A stretch of 64,000 nucleotides of DNA from Amphibalanus amphitrite (Eukaryota > Arthropoda > Thecostraca > Balanomorpha > Balanidae). Positions within the stretch are counted from its first letter, which is position 1. Each line of letters begins with the position of its first letter. The DNA is taken from contig NW_024882885.1 in assembly GCF_019059575.1 (NCBI RefSeq), forward strand, positions 47,501-111,500. Direction: 5' to 3'. Positions 31,516-43,252 of this stretch are shown piece by piece. Below the pieces are notes generated by a model. It worked only from the letters and a program-made list of their open reading frames with translations, did no database searches and was not told where the DNA came from. A program made the translations under genes and the position numbers.

Positions 31516-32765
31516 TGTCAGGTGATGGAGCGCGGTGTCCCTCTTCGAGGAGGCGGCAGCTCCGGCTGGGAGCTCCGCTCCTATCTCCAGCTTGAAGGTG
31601 ATTGCATAAGTCGGCAGCCATGGGGGCGCTGGGGCGGATTTGAGGATTCAGAAAAGAAGGATTCAGTGGGTCCGCGGCGGCCAGCTGGTGCAGAGGGTCC
31701 TCGGTGGGCAGGGATGCTTCCCTGGTCGGCATCCGCGCTGCCAGCGCCGTGCGGCACGCCGCGACCGGTACCACGACAGCCTTAGCTAGCCATGACCCCA
31801 TGGTGGGGGGCCGATCCGATGCAGCCGGTGATGATCCAAGCCGCGGCGTGCATCTCACGCTCCAGCACCTCCACGTTTTGTCCGTCGCTGGCAGCCAGGC
31901 GGCCGCTGCTGCCCTCTCCAGAGAGGGACCTGGTGGCCGGGCTTCGGTCGGTGCGGTTCACCTGCTTACTGGGCCGACTTGCTCCAGCGGCTGGCCGTTG
32001 TTTGTTGATGGGTATTCACCACGACTTCTTTTTCTGTTCGCTATTTTGCTATTCTTCCGCACAGTTACTGGTAGGCTGCAGTGGGTACAGTGGGTCTATT
32101 TAAGATCTCCAGAGCCACCACGTGGCGCTACGGTCGGGGTAGGGCGAGTCTAAATCCCGAGGGAAGTGCGGTCACCGGTCATTTTGGGGGAAGGAGGGAG
32201 GGGGAGTGACGCGGTATCGCGGCGCATGGGGCGTGCGTAGCGCCGCGCCGGGAGTGGGCCGCCCGGCCAGGGCCGCCCGCCACTGCGCCAAGGCTGAGGG
32301 GGGGGGATGATGGTTGCGGGTGCGTTCACTCCGGTATGGTGGTATCCTGTTCATGTGGAACCGGCAAGAATGCGACTGAAGGGAATCATTATCTCAAACA
32401 AACGGGCAAGCCAGAGGCAGCGTCAGTTCCAGCCAAAATGTTGAACAATGATAATTGAAATCTAGGACGTATTCATAGCATGCAACTATTCAGCCGATAG
32501 TTGCATAATGATTTTCATGATGCATGATGAGGCTGTTCTAAACTGTTATTTGATTTAGATAGAAGCAGAAAAGAAAAAAAAATCGAAATGGCTCCAGACA
32601 AATGACGAAAAATATTTTCTTAAAAAGTGAAACTTAGCTTAACATTTATTAGCGATAATTTTGACTTTTGGAGAGTATGTTGGGGAAATATATTGGAGAA
32701 AGATGTCCTTGTGCTTATCTGTGTTGCAGTAGAAGCCAGAAGGAAAGGTTTTGGTTCGTGTCCAG
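31516..32765. other. Unassigned, GC-rich then AT-rich
   Basis: 31516-32360 is GC-rich and may be more of the non-LTR element upstream on the minus strand, but no reverse transcriptase motif could be read. 32400-32750 is AT-rich with no signal. Confidence 0.35.
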
Positions 32766-32858
32766 ATAAACCAGACCCGGGAGTGGGGCTCGAACTCACG
32801 ACATCGCATTCAGCTCACAGGTTACCCAACCTCAGCGCTACGAGCACCTATCGGCCAG
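32766..32858 (-). repeat. tRNA-like SINE head, minus strand
   Basis: Minus strand from 32858: GATAGGTGCTCGTAGCGCTGAGG as box A region and GTGAGTTCGAGCCCCAC as box B with T-arm. The acceptor stem is absent. It is likely a retroposed tRNA derivative. Confidence 0.5.
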
Positions 32859-32942
32859 TGCAGCTTGCTCAGTGTTTCGGCTAAAGTTCGGCCAAAGTGG
32901 CTGACGTCTGTCAATGTCACGAGGCGAAACCTCGAGGTAAAT

Positions 32943-33040
32943 GTCCGTCCCGGTAGCTCTGTCGGTAGAGCGTTGGACTCAATGCGCCATGTGGTGAGAG
33001 CGCACGTCCCGGTAGCAAAAGTCCGGGTTCGAAACGCAAC
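32943..33040 (+). repeat. tRNA-like SINE head, plus strand
   Basis: TCCCGGTAGCTCTGTCGGTAGAGCG has a perfect D-arm (AGCTC/GAGCG type) and box A; TCCGGGTTCGAAACGC is box B. The distance between them is longer than in a tRNA and the sequence GTCCCGGTAGC appears twice, so this is a rearranged tRNA relic. Head-to-head with the copy at 32766. Confidence 0.5.
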
Positions 33041-33323
33041 GTGTGCTTGACGTTTTTGAGCGGCTCCTGACGGGTATGGTTGTGGTTGGTGGCAGGCTGC
33101 TGCCGTCAGTGAGGGGACCGGCCGTGCGCGGCTATGTGCGCACGTTAAAATTTGGACTCTAGATTCTGCCATAGACCAGGAATTGTTTGATCAGAGGGTA
33201 GAGAGCAGGGTCAACGCAACAAGCTCAGCTTAGCGGGGACTTTGTCCTTGTGATTCCTTTCTTTCAAAAGGTTCGGGCCAAATTTATATTAAAAAAGGGG
33301 GAGTCGAACCAGGTTGGGCCGGG
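33041..33323. other. Unassigned
   Basis: No recognised signal; possibly the body of the tRNA-like element. Confidence 0.3.
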
Positions 33324-35711
33324 TTAACCCTCGCCGGCCGAGGGGGGGGGGGCGGGTGCCGCCCCCCATAGGGTTTTTTCGCGATAGCTCCGAACACGCT
33401 GGCGATAGAGAGTTGAAACTTGGCATACCTGACCTTTGATCCAAGCCGGATCTTTTGACACCAACCGCATTTTTGGGTCAGGTCAGGTCACTGACCTATG
33501 ACGTCATAAGTGAACCTCTGCACGGTCTTCAGATGTCGCAACTTCGCAACGCCCTCACTGCTAGAGGAGATGTCACAGGGAAATGAAACTTGCAGGATCT
33601 AGTATCCATTATGAGTCCCACAACTTGTATATCTCGGATTTTTCCTAAAGGTCATATGAGGTCAGGTCATTTTCGTGACCTCACCATTATAAGTCAATGG
33701 GGAAAAATTCAAACTGCTATTCTGGCGCCGGGAACGATCTCCAACTATCTCAAGCACACCGAATCGTGATTTGATGCACTCCTTGCAAGGTTAGATGCGT
33801 CACTTTTGCAATGTTGACCTTGCGTGACGTCATTTATGACGTCATCAAGGTCATATTAGTTTTTCGTCAATAACTCTTGATCAAATTGAGATAGCGAGTC
33901 GGGAAAGCCACCAATGGACTCAGAAAGACCTGCCGAATCGAATGATATGCGACATGACCTCTTTCGACCAACTTCGTGACCTGGGGGTGCTGACCTGACC
34001 TTGACCTGAGGTCAACACCCCAAGTTGCCCTGACCCGGACAAAAAGTATATCATTCGACGCGCCTGAGCGAGACGAACACGATGCTGCCAAAATCGGCGC
34101 TCTGCGGCCGTTTTTTGCGAAGTTATTCACCAAAAACTGAACCGTACCTTGGGGCACTTGACCTGACCTCAGAGGTCACCGGTTGACCTAGGACCTTAAA
34201 ATCGGGTACCAATCTCTGCGTCTCGTAACGGCGCACACGCTCGTTTTTTCCGCGACGCGCTAGCTCCACCAGGGGCGAAACGGCGAGGGGGGTCCACGGT
34301 TCGTCGGAAGGTCATCTCAGGCTCAAAAGAAACGGTATATACCATTCGAAAGCTGACGGTGAGCTGAATCCAAAAATGTATTTTTTATAAAAATCGATCG
34401 ATGGCCTTTTTTGAAAATTGCGTTTTTGTAAAAACTTAATAATCTTTTATTCAACGGGCTGTCCCGGACATTCTTGAAAACATAAACATGTATTTTTTAG
34501 TTCCAGTGAAAGCTGAACGCCAAAAGAACAATATTTAGCGAAGCAATATTTCCAAACGTTAATATGCGTCTCCCACAGCCGAAAATAAGGCGCAATCACA
34601 CAGCTCAGTGTCACGATGGACGAAAGTCAGCCACACAGAAGCGTGAAATGACCCTTATCGACTCGCAGACCCGGCGCTCTCGGCCCGCCTGACCGGTCAC
34701 GGAAAGAACGTTCGGCTCTCGTTCTACTAAACAAATGTCATATTTGTCAGTTTAACTGTCCACATCGCTATTAAAGTTATTCAGGATACCTGTGAAGAAA
34801 ATTTATTGTTCTGCTCGATTTACAACATGCTTTAATTTACATTTTTCTTATGCATGTTTTGTTCCATCCAGCTGCGATCAGTGCCCGCGCAGGGGAAGTG
34901 AGCGGGGTTTCACTGTCAGAGGCTGTACTGGTGACAGCTGCTCGGCCGTGCGACCGGTCAAAGGTTACCCTGCCCCGCCGGGCGCTACCCCCACTCCACC
35001 CGAGCTGAGGCCGGTGCAGCCTCTGACATTTCAGCGCGGCCAATTTTCCTTATATGGGCATGATACCAAGCTCAATTGAGCAAAGTAAACATGAACAAAT
35101 GCAAATTAATGCATGATGTGAGGATGACAGAACAATGAATTTTCTTCACAGGTATCCTGGATAACTTTAATAGCGATGTGGACAGTTAAACTGACAAATA
35201 TGACATTTGTTTAGTAGAACGAGAGCCGAACGTTCTTTCCGTGGCCGGTCAGGCGGGCCGAGAGCGCCGGGTCTGCGAGTCGATAAGGGTCATTTCACGC
35301 TTCTGTGTGGCTGACTTTGGTCCATCGTGACACTGAGCTGTGTGATTGCGCCTTATTTTTGGCTGTGGGAGACGCATATTAATGTTTGGAAATGTTGCTT
35401 CGCTAAATATTGTTCTTTTGGCATTCAGCTTTCACTGGAACTAAAAAATACATGTTTATGTTTTCAAGAATGTCCAGGACAGCCCGTTGAATAAAAGATT
35501 ATTAAGTTTTTACAAAAACGCAATTTTCAAAAAAGGCCATCGATCGATTTTGATAAAAATTACATTTTTGGATTCAGCTCACCGTCAGCTTTCGAATGGT
35601 ATATATCGTTTCTTTTGAGCCTGAGATGACCTTCCGACGAACCGTGGGTCGTACCCGCCCCCCCCTCGGCCGGCGCGTATGTAGAAAACCAATAGGTCCG
35701 GCGAGGGTTAA
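33324..35711. mobile_element. TTAA-family element with a foldback insertion
   Basis: Left TTAACCCTCGCCGGCC and right CCGGCGAGGGTTAA, with TTAA at 33324-33327 and 35708-35711. The left hairpin is GGCGGGTGCCGCC between G and C runs, followed by GGGTTTTTTCGCGATAGC. Net length without the foldback is about 1.04 kb. The interior is the best preserved reference for this subfamily. It contains ATGACGTCAT and many TGACCT. Confidence 0.85.
34295..35646. mobile_element. Foldback element, 519-bp arms
   Basis: Arms 34295-34813 and 35128-35646 begin and end CACGGTTCGTCGGAAGG / CCTTCCGACGAACCGTG. They are complementary with few differences. A 314-base GC-rich spacer lies between. GGTC on both sides (34291-34294, 35647-35650) is the likely 4-bp duplication; the uninterrupted paralogue at 18050 reads in reverse without the insert. 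No ORF. Confidence 0.9.
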
Positions 35712-37754
35712 ACCCGGTTGGGCCGGGCTAAACCCGGTTGGACCGGTGTCTCACACGCAATCAAGTTCATACAAAACAAAGGCTTATTTCGGGTTAAATA
35801 TTTGTATTAACTGATCTTATTGTTTTTAGCTTACACGTATAATAACTTTTAGCTTTTTAACTCCAGACTTCATGCACAAAAATGTGGCATTCGTCCACTT
35901 TTCCTCATCTTCTCTTAGCGACTTGATTTGACCTTAAAGACCCATCTTACCAGCAAAAAAAAAAATCACCTGCGTGATAATTAAGAGGGCGCTCTGCGCA
36001 TGAAACGCCAGCCGGTCAAAAAACTGACGAACGATGCGATATTTCTATTGCTTGAATTATATTCAACGAAAATTTCAGGAGACATTAATAATCTTAATCC
36101 TTAAGATTATTAATGGATTTACTAAGGAGGATTAACTAATCTTAATCCTAAGCTACTGGGCGCCCGGAGCATTCGCTAGCATTCAATTGCCAGCTGCATT
36201 ACCAACGTCACATTTGCATTACTTTGGGCTCACCATAGTTGACAGTAGATTAGCCGGCCACAGCAAACCCATGCCTCATTATCCTTTCCTTCCAAGCAGT
36301 CAACTGCGAAGCTAACCGGCCGCCCGGCCCACCACCGCGATATGGAACAACGCTGGAGTGCGCCATTTGCCTGCGGCAGTGCCCCACCGCGCCGGGGCTA
36401 TTTGACAGGTCACCCGCACCGTGACCTCGCCACCCTCCCCCCCGCCCACCTCCCCATCGGGCCCAGCTCGGTAGTGACCTCTCCTTGAATATCACATGGA
36501 CTCGACTAAGGCTCAACGCCATCTAGTTGCGTCTGGAGATCCTTACTAGATCCACTGTACATACCTACTGAATTAGGCAGCTCTGTCCTCTGCACACCAC
36601 GAGGCGACCAGGCCGCATATCGATGTATGTACCATTATAGGTAGGTGGACGGTCGGTGACAAATTATCTGAATCTAAGAAGAACCTCTTGCATAATGAAA
36701 CAATGCAGCTTTTGACTCTTCAATATCTAAGTACTGCTACCGTGACTTCTGTCTCAAAAGCGTCTGTCTGAAAAGAAACATTGATTGTAATTCAGTACTG
36801 GCATTAAACAGCATTGTTGGGGATTCAAACCATGAAAACTGCGATTAAGTTAAGAGCAAAAGGCTACTTTGGTACTCAGACAAGGATTGCCAAAAGAAAA
36901 AAAGAATAAAATAGCATTACTGTTTTCGGCGATGTAGAAAGCCATCGTTTTCAAGTGATAAATTGATCATTGAAGTGATGAATCGATCATTGGTATACAG
37001 TAGTTTTACGGCGACCACCGATGACACCACTCACCTAAAGGTGTGGTGCCTTGTCGCCGCATTAGATCATTCTCTGGGATTCGTCATGCATGAACCTTCT
37101 TCAAAAACTCGGAACGTAGTTGAAATGTGGCATACCAACAATGCCAAGCAATGGTCTGTAACAACATAAACCTTTCGAACCAATGACTAAAACATCTAAA
37201 TATTCTATAGTATTTAAATCACGCACAACTTCATAACAAACAATAAAAATAAATAAAGGTTACACTTTCTTAATCTTTGATGCGTATCGCGAATACTCGT
37301 TTTCAATGTACATTTTTATGATTTTTCTCGCAATGTCACGAGATTTCGTTAGAATCGTCTGATGCGCGGATTGCATTTAGCGCTTTTTGGAGTTTCTTCG
37401 AGATGGTGTACCATTTTTTGATGTGAAAATTTATTTAAAGCAGACGTCACGTACAAAAAATTAGCACTAAGTTTTTTTTTAATAAAATCGTTGCTTCGTT
37501 TATGCTTCCTATATCTTTATTAACATAACCGATCTTCATTCCAATTTCCATGTCAATTTATTGCTATTACCGGGAGTCGCTCATTCACAATGATAAGCAA
37601 AAATGGTGCGGAAAGAAATGCAGCCCCGGTAAGGTATCGTACAGATAATCAGCCACGTCTACCACCTTACTTGAGCTAATTAGCATACAATCGGAAACAC
37701 AGCTACCCGGAGGCCTATAGAACTATTAAGTAGGTAAAGGCGCGTGTAATGCAC
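35712..37754. other. Unassigned, 2 kb
   Basis: No TE ends, motifs or coding signal recognised. 36060-36150 has a short internal repeat of CTTAATCCTTAAGATTA type. A minus-strand frame at 36250-36522 is GC-rich and without motif. 36780-37470 is AT-rich. Confidence 0.3.
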
Positions 37755-38588
37755 GTGCATCCGAGCCCCCCCCCCTCCGCTCGATAAATGTGAGAGTGGT
37801 AAATATATGACGTCTGGCCATATACCAAATTCGAATTAAATCAGGCCTGTACTTCCGGAGATATAAAGAAGGGGTGTGCACTGTGCACGCGCGCACGTGC
37901 AGCAACACCCCTCTTCGAAACATGGGATTGTAGTAGATCAATGACATCTGGCCACACACCGAATTTGAGCTTGATCGGGCCAGTGGTTACTGAGATATAA
38001 AGAAGGGGTGTGCACGTGCGCACGTGCACCAGCAACCCCTGTTTCAGAAATGCACTAGTGGCTAATTTATGTCATCTGTCCACATACTAAATTTGAGCTC
38101 AATCGGGCCAGTGGTTACTGAGATATAAAGAAGGGGTGCGCACGTGCGCACGTGCACCAGCACCCCCTGTTTCAGAAATGCAATAGTGGCTAATGTATGT
38201 CATCTGGGCACATACCAAATTTGAGCTCAATCGGGCCAGTGGTTACTGAGATATAAAGAAGGGGTGCGCACGTGCGCACGTGCACCAGCACCCCCTATTT
38301 GAGAAATGTGATAGTGTCGGATGTATTGTATCTGGTCACATACCAAATTTGAGCTCAATCGGTGGAGCGGTTCTGGAGATATCATTAGACCAACTTTGTA
38401 AACACCCCTCACGCGCCACGCGCAGACCCTCCTCTGTGCCAGCCGATATCTCCCGGAGACATTGCATTCAATTTTTAATGCACGGGGCCATCAAACAGTC
38501 AAGACCGGACCTATCTGGGTGTTACTGATCTCGAGATATAACATCTGAAAGTTAGGGCCACTATTGTCATGGCCGAAATTTCTGCGCT
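37755..38588. repeat. Inverted copy of the 128-bp tandem array
   Basis: 37955-38588 is the reverse complement of 27096-27735 with few changes, including the CACGTGCGCACGTGC cores. The array abuts the Penelope GIY-YIG sequence at 38590 directly. Confidence 0.92.
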
Positions 38589-38591
38589 CTC

Positions 38592-38969
38592 ATGCGGAAC
38601 AACCAGCACAAGGAACCGGACCTCAAGTGTACCAATGTGGTATATGAATTCATATGCCCCGATGGGCCCGATGAGGACTGCAAGCCTCCACGCCCGAAAT
38701 CATGCTACATTGGCCACACCACCAACACACTGTCTAAACGCCTCACATTTCACAAGCAGAACGGCGAAATTCAAAAACACATGAAGCTGCAACATGGAAG
38801 GGACGTGACCTGGAGTGACTTGGCGGAAAACACGCGCATATTATCTCGCGAGTCGAACCGTAAGCGGCTGAAGGTGCTGGAGGCCGTCTTTATTCAGAAG
38901 AGGCGGCCATCCATCAACATTCAGCGCGACCATGCCGGCATCATTACGCTGCATGATATCTGCGCGTGA
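38592..38969 (+). CDS. Penelope-like element, GIY-YIG endonuclease domain (5'-truncated copy)
   Basis: One open frame ending in TGA reads VVYEFICPDGPDEDC (GIY-equivalent), SCYIGHTTNTLSKRL (YIG with the catalytic Arg), then HKQNGEIQKHMKLQHG, LAENTRIL, RLKVLEAVFIQ (catalytic Glu) and PSINIQ. These are the landmarks of the C-terminal GIY-YIG endonuclease of Penelope-like retroelements, which nicks target DNA for reverse transcription. The reverse transcriptase that should lie upstream is absent, replaced by the tandem array. The domain itself is uninterrupted. Confidence 0.88.
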   Translation: MRNNQHKEPDLKCTNVVYEFICPDGPDEDCKPPRPKSCYIGHTTNTLSKRLTFHKQNGEIQKHMKLQHGRDVTWSDLAENTRILSRESNRKRLKVLEAVFIQKRRPSINIQRDHAGIITLHDICA

Positions 38970-39148
38970 CGTGTGACTGCATGCCCAGTAGGTGTGCAGC
39001 AATACAGTGTTTAGGTTTGTGTATTTCCTCTCCCGTGGAGGATCGTGTATTATGAAGGTAGTGTGCAAAACCATAGTGAATTTAAATATGATCAAAAAGT
39101 TTTATATCAACTGTTTAGAACTTTGCATCGCTGCCATGTACTATTATG

Positions 39149-41023
39149 CATTTCAGACCCTGTGGAACAGTCCTTTTCGGCTATTTCTCGCTGTATATGC
39201 GTTTGATTTTAACCAAACTTTGGCAGTGGTAGTTTGAGATCCCTACCTAATTTTTATTAATATGGTCTATGAACAAAAAATGAAAAATAAAGGCAAATGT
39301 CATTGACTGATAATGTTAAGGTCGTCAGAGCCCTGCTTAGAGGCTGGCACAGGCTGGGCGCTGCCTCCCCTCTGATTGGTCGTGACGTACTAGCACACTG
39401 CGGCTTGGCTCCGCCCACTTGCGGTCCTGCCTCGGGTCATGCCAGCCGCAGTCGCAGTCTGACCGGCCGGCGTGCGGGTGGTGCGCGCGCGGAGCGGTAG
39501 AGTGGCGCACTTGTTCGCATGTCATTAACTTTTGATAAGTTGTTCTGCAACAAATACTGGACGGAGGAAGGAAGAAAAAGGAAGAAGAGACAAAGTGACA
39601 ATGACACGAACGGTAGACTGTGGCTAGTGGACAGCAAACAATGTACGTAAACGCTAGAGCAGAGACAGGAGACAAAGACGATAGACGAAAGACAGACAAA
39701 GATGGCAGACCAGAGACAAGTGACGGAGATAGAGATTATAGACGACAGACTGACAAGGGGAGTGAAGGATGGGAGATCATGAACTCTCGATGTTGCATAT
39801 CTACATTATCATATCCTATCTTTCCTTGTTAATTGCTTTTCGGCCTTAAGCTCTATCAACCATATCCTTAAAGCATTGTGGAAATTAGAGTTGCAAAGTT
39901 TTCCCAATGGGCTGCTACCGGCACCGCCCCGCCCCACAAACATTTTCTGGGATACCGGCATGCTACCACGCCCCAAGCAAAAAAACCGCCAAATTACCGG
40001 CATACTAAAAAAGCATGCATTCTTGATTCTGGCTTAACCCTACATGAGATGCCACATTTTTGCAATTTCAGTAACCACCCCACCCAGCAGCCACCTATTG
40101 TCCAACTTATTACAATTCAATAGCCTCTTAGTGTCCAAAGTTTGAATCATATGCTGATATTTTTTTTGTGCAAAATCAAAAATACCGGCATGCTACCGGC
40201 AAGACATGCCAGATACCACGAAAAAACCTGCGGTAGTGAAAAATTACCGGCATGCCGGTAGTGCGGTAGGGAAATTTTGCAACTCTAGTGGAAATATTAT
40301 GGAAAGATTGAATATTGTTACCCCCAAATATCTTAAAAAGTAATACAAAAACGAAATACAAGCACATATGTGGATACCCTCAATTAAATAAGGCCGTTGA
40401 ATGTCACATATGTACCTAAAGACAATGCGGTAGATTCTGTCTCGTTACTCATTAAATGCACCATAGCCTGTAGGAAAACGGTCAGCGGAGAAGCTTGCTA
40501 TAAATTATTGAAAATAAGATGCTTTAAATTTTGTAGGGAAAACATTCTGCAGGATCTTAATTTGTAGCTAGAAGGAGTGCTTATCGTTTTATACATACAC
40601 CGATCTGCATTGCATTCTTTCCGTCCTTATTCTCTCCGCGCGAGACACGACACATATTCATGCAAGGGAAGGTGCGTTAGCGTGTGTCTTCTTCTTCCAG
40701 TCCTTTGCAGAGCTCCGCGTCCCTCTGAGCCCGAGCGGCGAATGACCGGTCCCGGTGTCGCGGCGCGGTGGGCGGAGCTTAGCTGCGGCGCAACAGCTGA
40801 CGCTGCTACGCCGTGCTAGCCTCTACCACGGCGCAGAGTTTTCCGATCACTTTTTACCATTACAAGTCAATGACAAGTGCCCTTCATTTTGACATTTTGT
40901 TAAAAGACCATATTAGTAAAAATTAGGTAGGGCCTTGAAACTCATTGTGTCAAAGTTTGGTTGAAATCAAGCGTTTAGGTAACGAGAAAGAGCAAAAAGG
41001 ACTGTTCCAGGTGGTCTGAAATG
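39149..41023. mobile_element. Diverged foldback or long-inverted-end element
   Basis: 39149-39316 (CATTTCAGAC, GGAACAGTCCTTTT, TTTGGCAG, CCCTACCTAATTTTTA, ATATGGTCT) is the reverse complement of 40858-41023 at perhaps 75-80% identity. GC-rich inner parts (GGCTTGGCTCCGCCCACTTG and GTGGGCGGAGCTTAGC) also pair. A hAT MITE lies inside. Confidence 0.65.
39886..40287. mobile_element. 402-bp hAT MITE related to the 29504 family
   Basis: Ends TAGAGTTGCAAAGTTTTCCC and GGGAAATTTTGCAACTCTA; 8-bp duplication GTGGAAAT at 39878-39885 and 40288-40295. The interior GATGCCACATTTTTGCAATT and CACCCAGCAGCCACCTATTG aligns with the core of the 29504 MITE, so the two are distant relatives with different ends. ACCGGCATG repeats are near both ends. 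Confidence 0.9.
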
Positions 41024-41139
41024 CAATTTCAGACCACTGGTCGTTCAATAAGTGAGGTAAAATCGCATTTATTTCAGTCCACCTTTGGTGTAACGACATG
41101 AAACTTGCAACATAATGGCTATATAATCAAAATGGCTAT

Positions 41140-41800
41140 AAGCATTTGGTAGCAGGTCCCATCGGTCAACCACCCCAGCCTTCAGAACTCGCACCTACTT
41201 CCAATTACCGTTCAGGCGCACGTGCTTATCTCAGCACTCCACCAAACACTGAAAACCCGCTCGGAAACTCCTTATTGATGTTTTTTACCATGTCTTTTTA
41301 TTTTCTTGATTGCCTCATCCGTAAAAAGTTATTCCCGGAAACAGAACGTCTTCCGGCGATCCGAACAGATTGAAGCTGGACGGCGCCAGATCAGGGCTAT
41401 ACTCCAGCATTCCTGTACTGAAAGAGCAAAGCCACCCCCGCACTGATGCCTAGTCGGGCATCCTTCTGTTGTTGAGTGAACTCTTTGGTATCCATCTCAG
41501 GCAAACCTTGAAAATATTTAACGTATCAGATGATGCCTGTAGCTGATTCGACAGAACACTTCACTCCGTAAATGAAGTCAGTCAAGCGAATGCTTTGGGT
41601 CTCCATCATCACCTCGCTGATTTCACGGATGGTGCCAGATCCAGAGGGTCCTGCAAGCATAGGTCTGCCTGCGGTAGAATTTTGTCTCTTACACTGCCGT
41701 ATCACTACCCACTTCCCACCACTAAGCATTGTGAATGGTCATGTGGCGTCATCAGGGTACAATTTGCTGCCGACGCCCGTTTCGAGATGAACTCGATGAG
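41140..41800 (-). pseudogene. Mariner-like transposase remnant, minus strand
   Basis: Minus-strand words in order: SGSGTIREISEVMMETQSI and YGVKCSVESATGI (second helix-turn-helix), KEFTQQQKDARLGIS, and, in another frame after an internal deletion, EYSPDLAPSSFNLFGSP, the last catalytic motif of the mariner DDE/DDD domain. Stops and frameshifts are present. Inactive. Limits are approximate; no mariner ends located. Confidence 0.7.
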
Positions 41801-42000
41801 CTAACGGGCGAAGCAAAGTATTTTCACTAAAACGGAAAAAAAAAATCTTAGTATGAGCGGCCCGACCTGTAACGATTTTGAGAGGTTTATATAAAAGTAA
41901 CCACTGCACAGGGCTGATTGACCTGCGGTCTGTTTTTTTTTCTTTCTTTTTTTGCTGGGCAGCCTAATATCCCTTCTACGCCGTAATTAACTTCTATTGA

Positions 42001-42213
42001 CAGGGCTGCGGAGTCGATGAATTTTTTAGGACTGACTCCGACTCCGGCTCCGCACACCTGGCAGGGCCGAGGAGGCGGCAGATTTTCGGTGACTCCGACT
42101 CCGGTCTCGGTTTCCAAAATCGACTACGACTCCGACTGCGACTCCGGTCACAGCTGTCGACTCCAACCGATTCCGACTTCGGCTTCGACTCCCACTCCGA
42201 CTCCGCAGCCCTG
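42001..42213. mobile_element. (GACTCC)n-cored MITE with CAGGGCTGCGGAGTC ends
   Basis: CAGGGCTGCGGAGTCG at the left and GACTCCGCAGCCCTG at the right. The interior is mostly CTCCGACTCCGACT-like repeats. The end sequence resembles hAT ends but no 8-bp duplication is visible. Confidence 0.75.
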
Positions 42214-42339
42214 TATATTTATAAATCTAAAGGCGTCTGTCGTGGCACGTGCCATGTGAAAAGTTAAGGGTGCTCAAATTCTTTTCCTTAAGTATAGAGC
42301 TTTCGAAAGACCTATAGTAAAGGTCTTTCAAAAGGATAT

Positions 42340-43252
42340 ATATTATTACATATCTTACCAGCGCTGGGGAAAGGGGGTTGGGGGGTTGGACGTATCCTGC
42401 GTTTTTCGCAGATATTGAGTAAAAAAAAAAAACGGCAGCGCAGAGCAAAACCGTCTTCGCCACACCTATTAATGCAAGTTTCCCGCACATACTGTGAAAG
42501 TTTCAAGCCCATGCCTCTCAAGGTCAGGTCACCAGGTAGGTCACGTAAAGTGACCTCGCCTCAGAAAAAATTAAAATGCTCGTCATAGCCACATTGACTG
42601 AACGATCGCCTTGAAACTTTGAGCGATTGATAAGAGCGATGTGCATTAAATTTTAATTTCGTAATTTTGATATCGCTGAGCTAAGTTTAGGACAATCTGC
42701 GACCTCTCTATTTTTGTTCAGTTGGAGAAAATTGAAATACGTATTACCTACAAGACAAACGGTATTCTAAACACTCAAATATCATGACACCAGTAAACTT
42801 GACACACTGAATAAGACAATAGCACATGGGAACCTTACTTATGTCCCCGAGGCCATCGCAGGTCATGAAAGTTCCCCGGCGGATTTTGCCTTTGATTAGA
42901 GCGATGAAAACATCTTCGATGTGCTTGGGTCGACGATGCGCATTGACTGATGCGCAACATGACCTCTTCCGGACAGGTCATGACCTTGAACTTGTTCGTT
43001 CCTTGCTTGAGTCAAAAGTGTTTAAAAGTCTATCGAACGCGCTTTTCTACGGCACTGCATCAATATTGGTTCATTTAAGTTATGCGCCGGTGTTTCAGAA
43101 AATGTTTAAATATGCACCACTTTACCTTTGTTGACATCTGGTGACCTAACCGTTAACCTGACCTATAAACTGATCGAATTATTTTCGTCTTGATTTTAAA
43201 CGTTGTTTCAAATGTCGCTTACCGTGTGTTGCTACGTGGCCCATAGACTGAG
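42340..43252. mobile_element. TTAA-family relative, decayed
   Basis: G-rich end (CTGGGGAAAGGGGGTTGGGG), GTTTTTCGCAGATATTGAG, CAAGGTCAGGTCACCAGGTAGG and other GGTCA words follow the family order. Outer ends not recognised. Confidence 0.5.

Noticed and set aside
31704-32153. 150-codon plus-strand ORF with a hydrophobic stretch near its end
   Set aside because: GC-rich frame opposite and beside a decayed non-LTR element; no domain, signal or start context to support it.
32943-33040. Functional tRNA gene
   Set aside because: D-arm and box B are present but the acceptor stem and anticodon arm do not form, and the spacing is too long.
36250-36522. GC-rich minus-strand ORF
   Set aside because: Gly/Arg-rich by composition with no motif.
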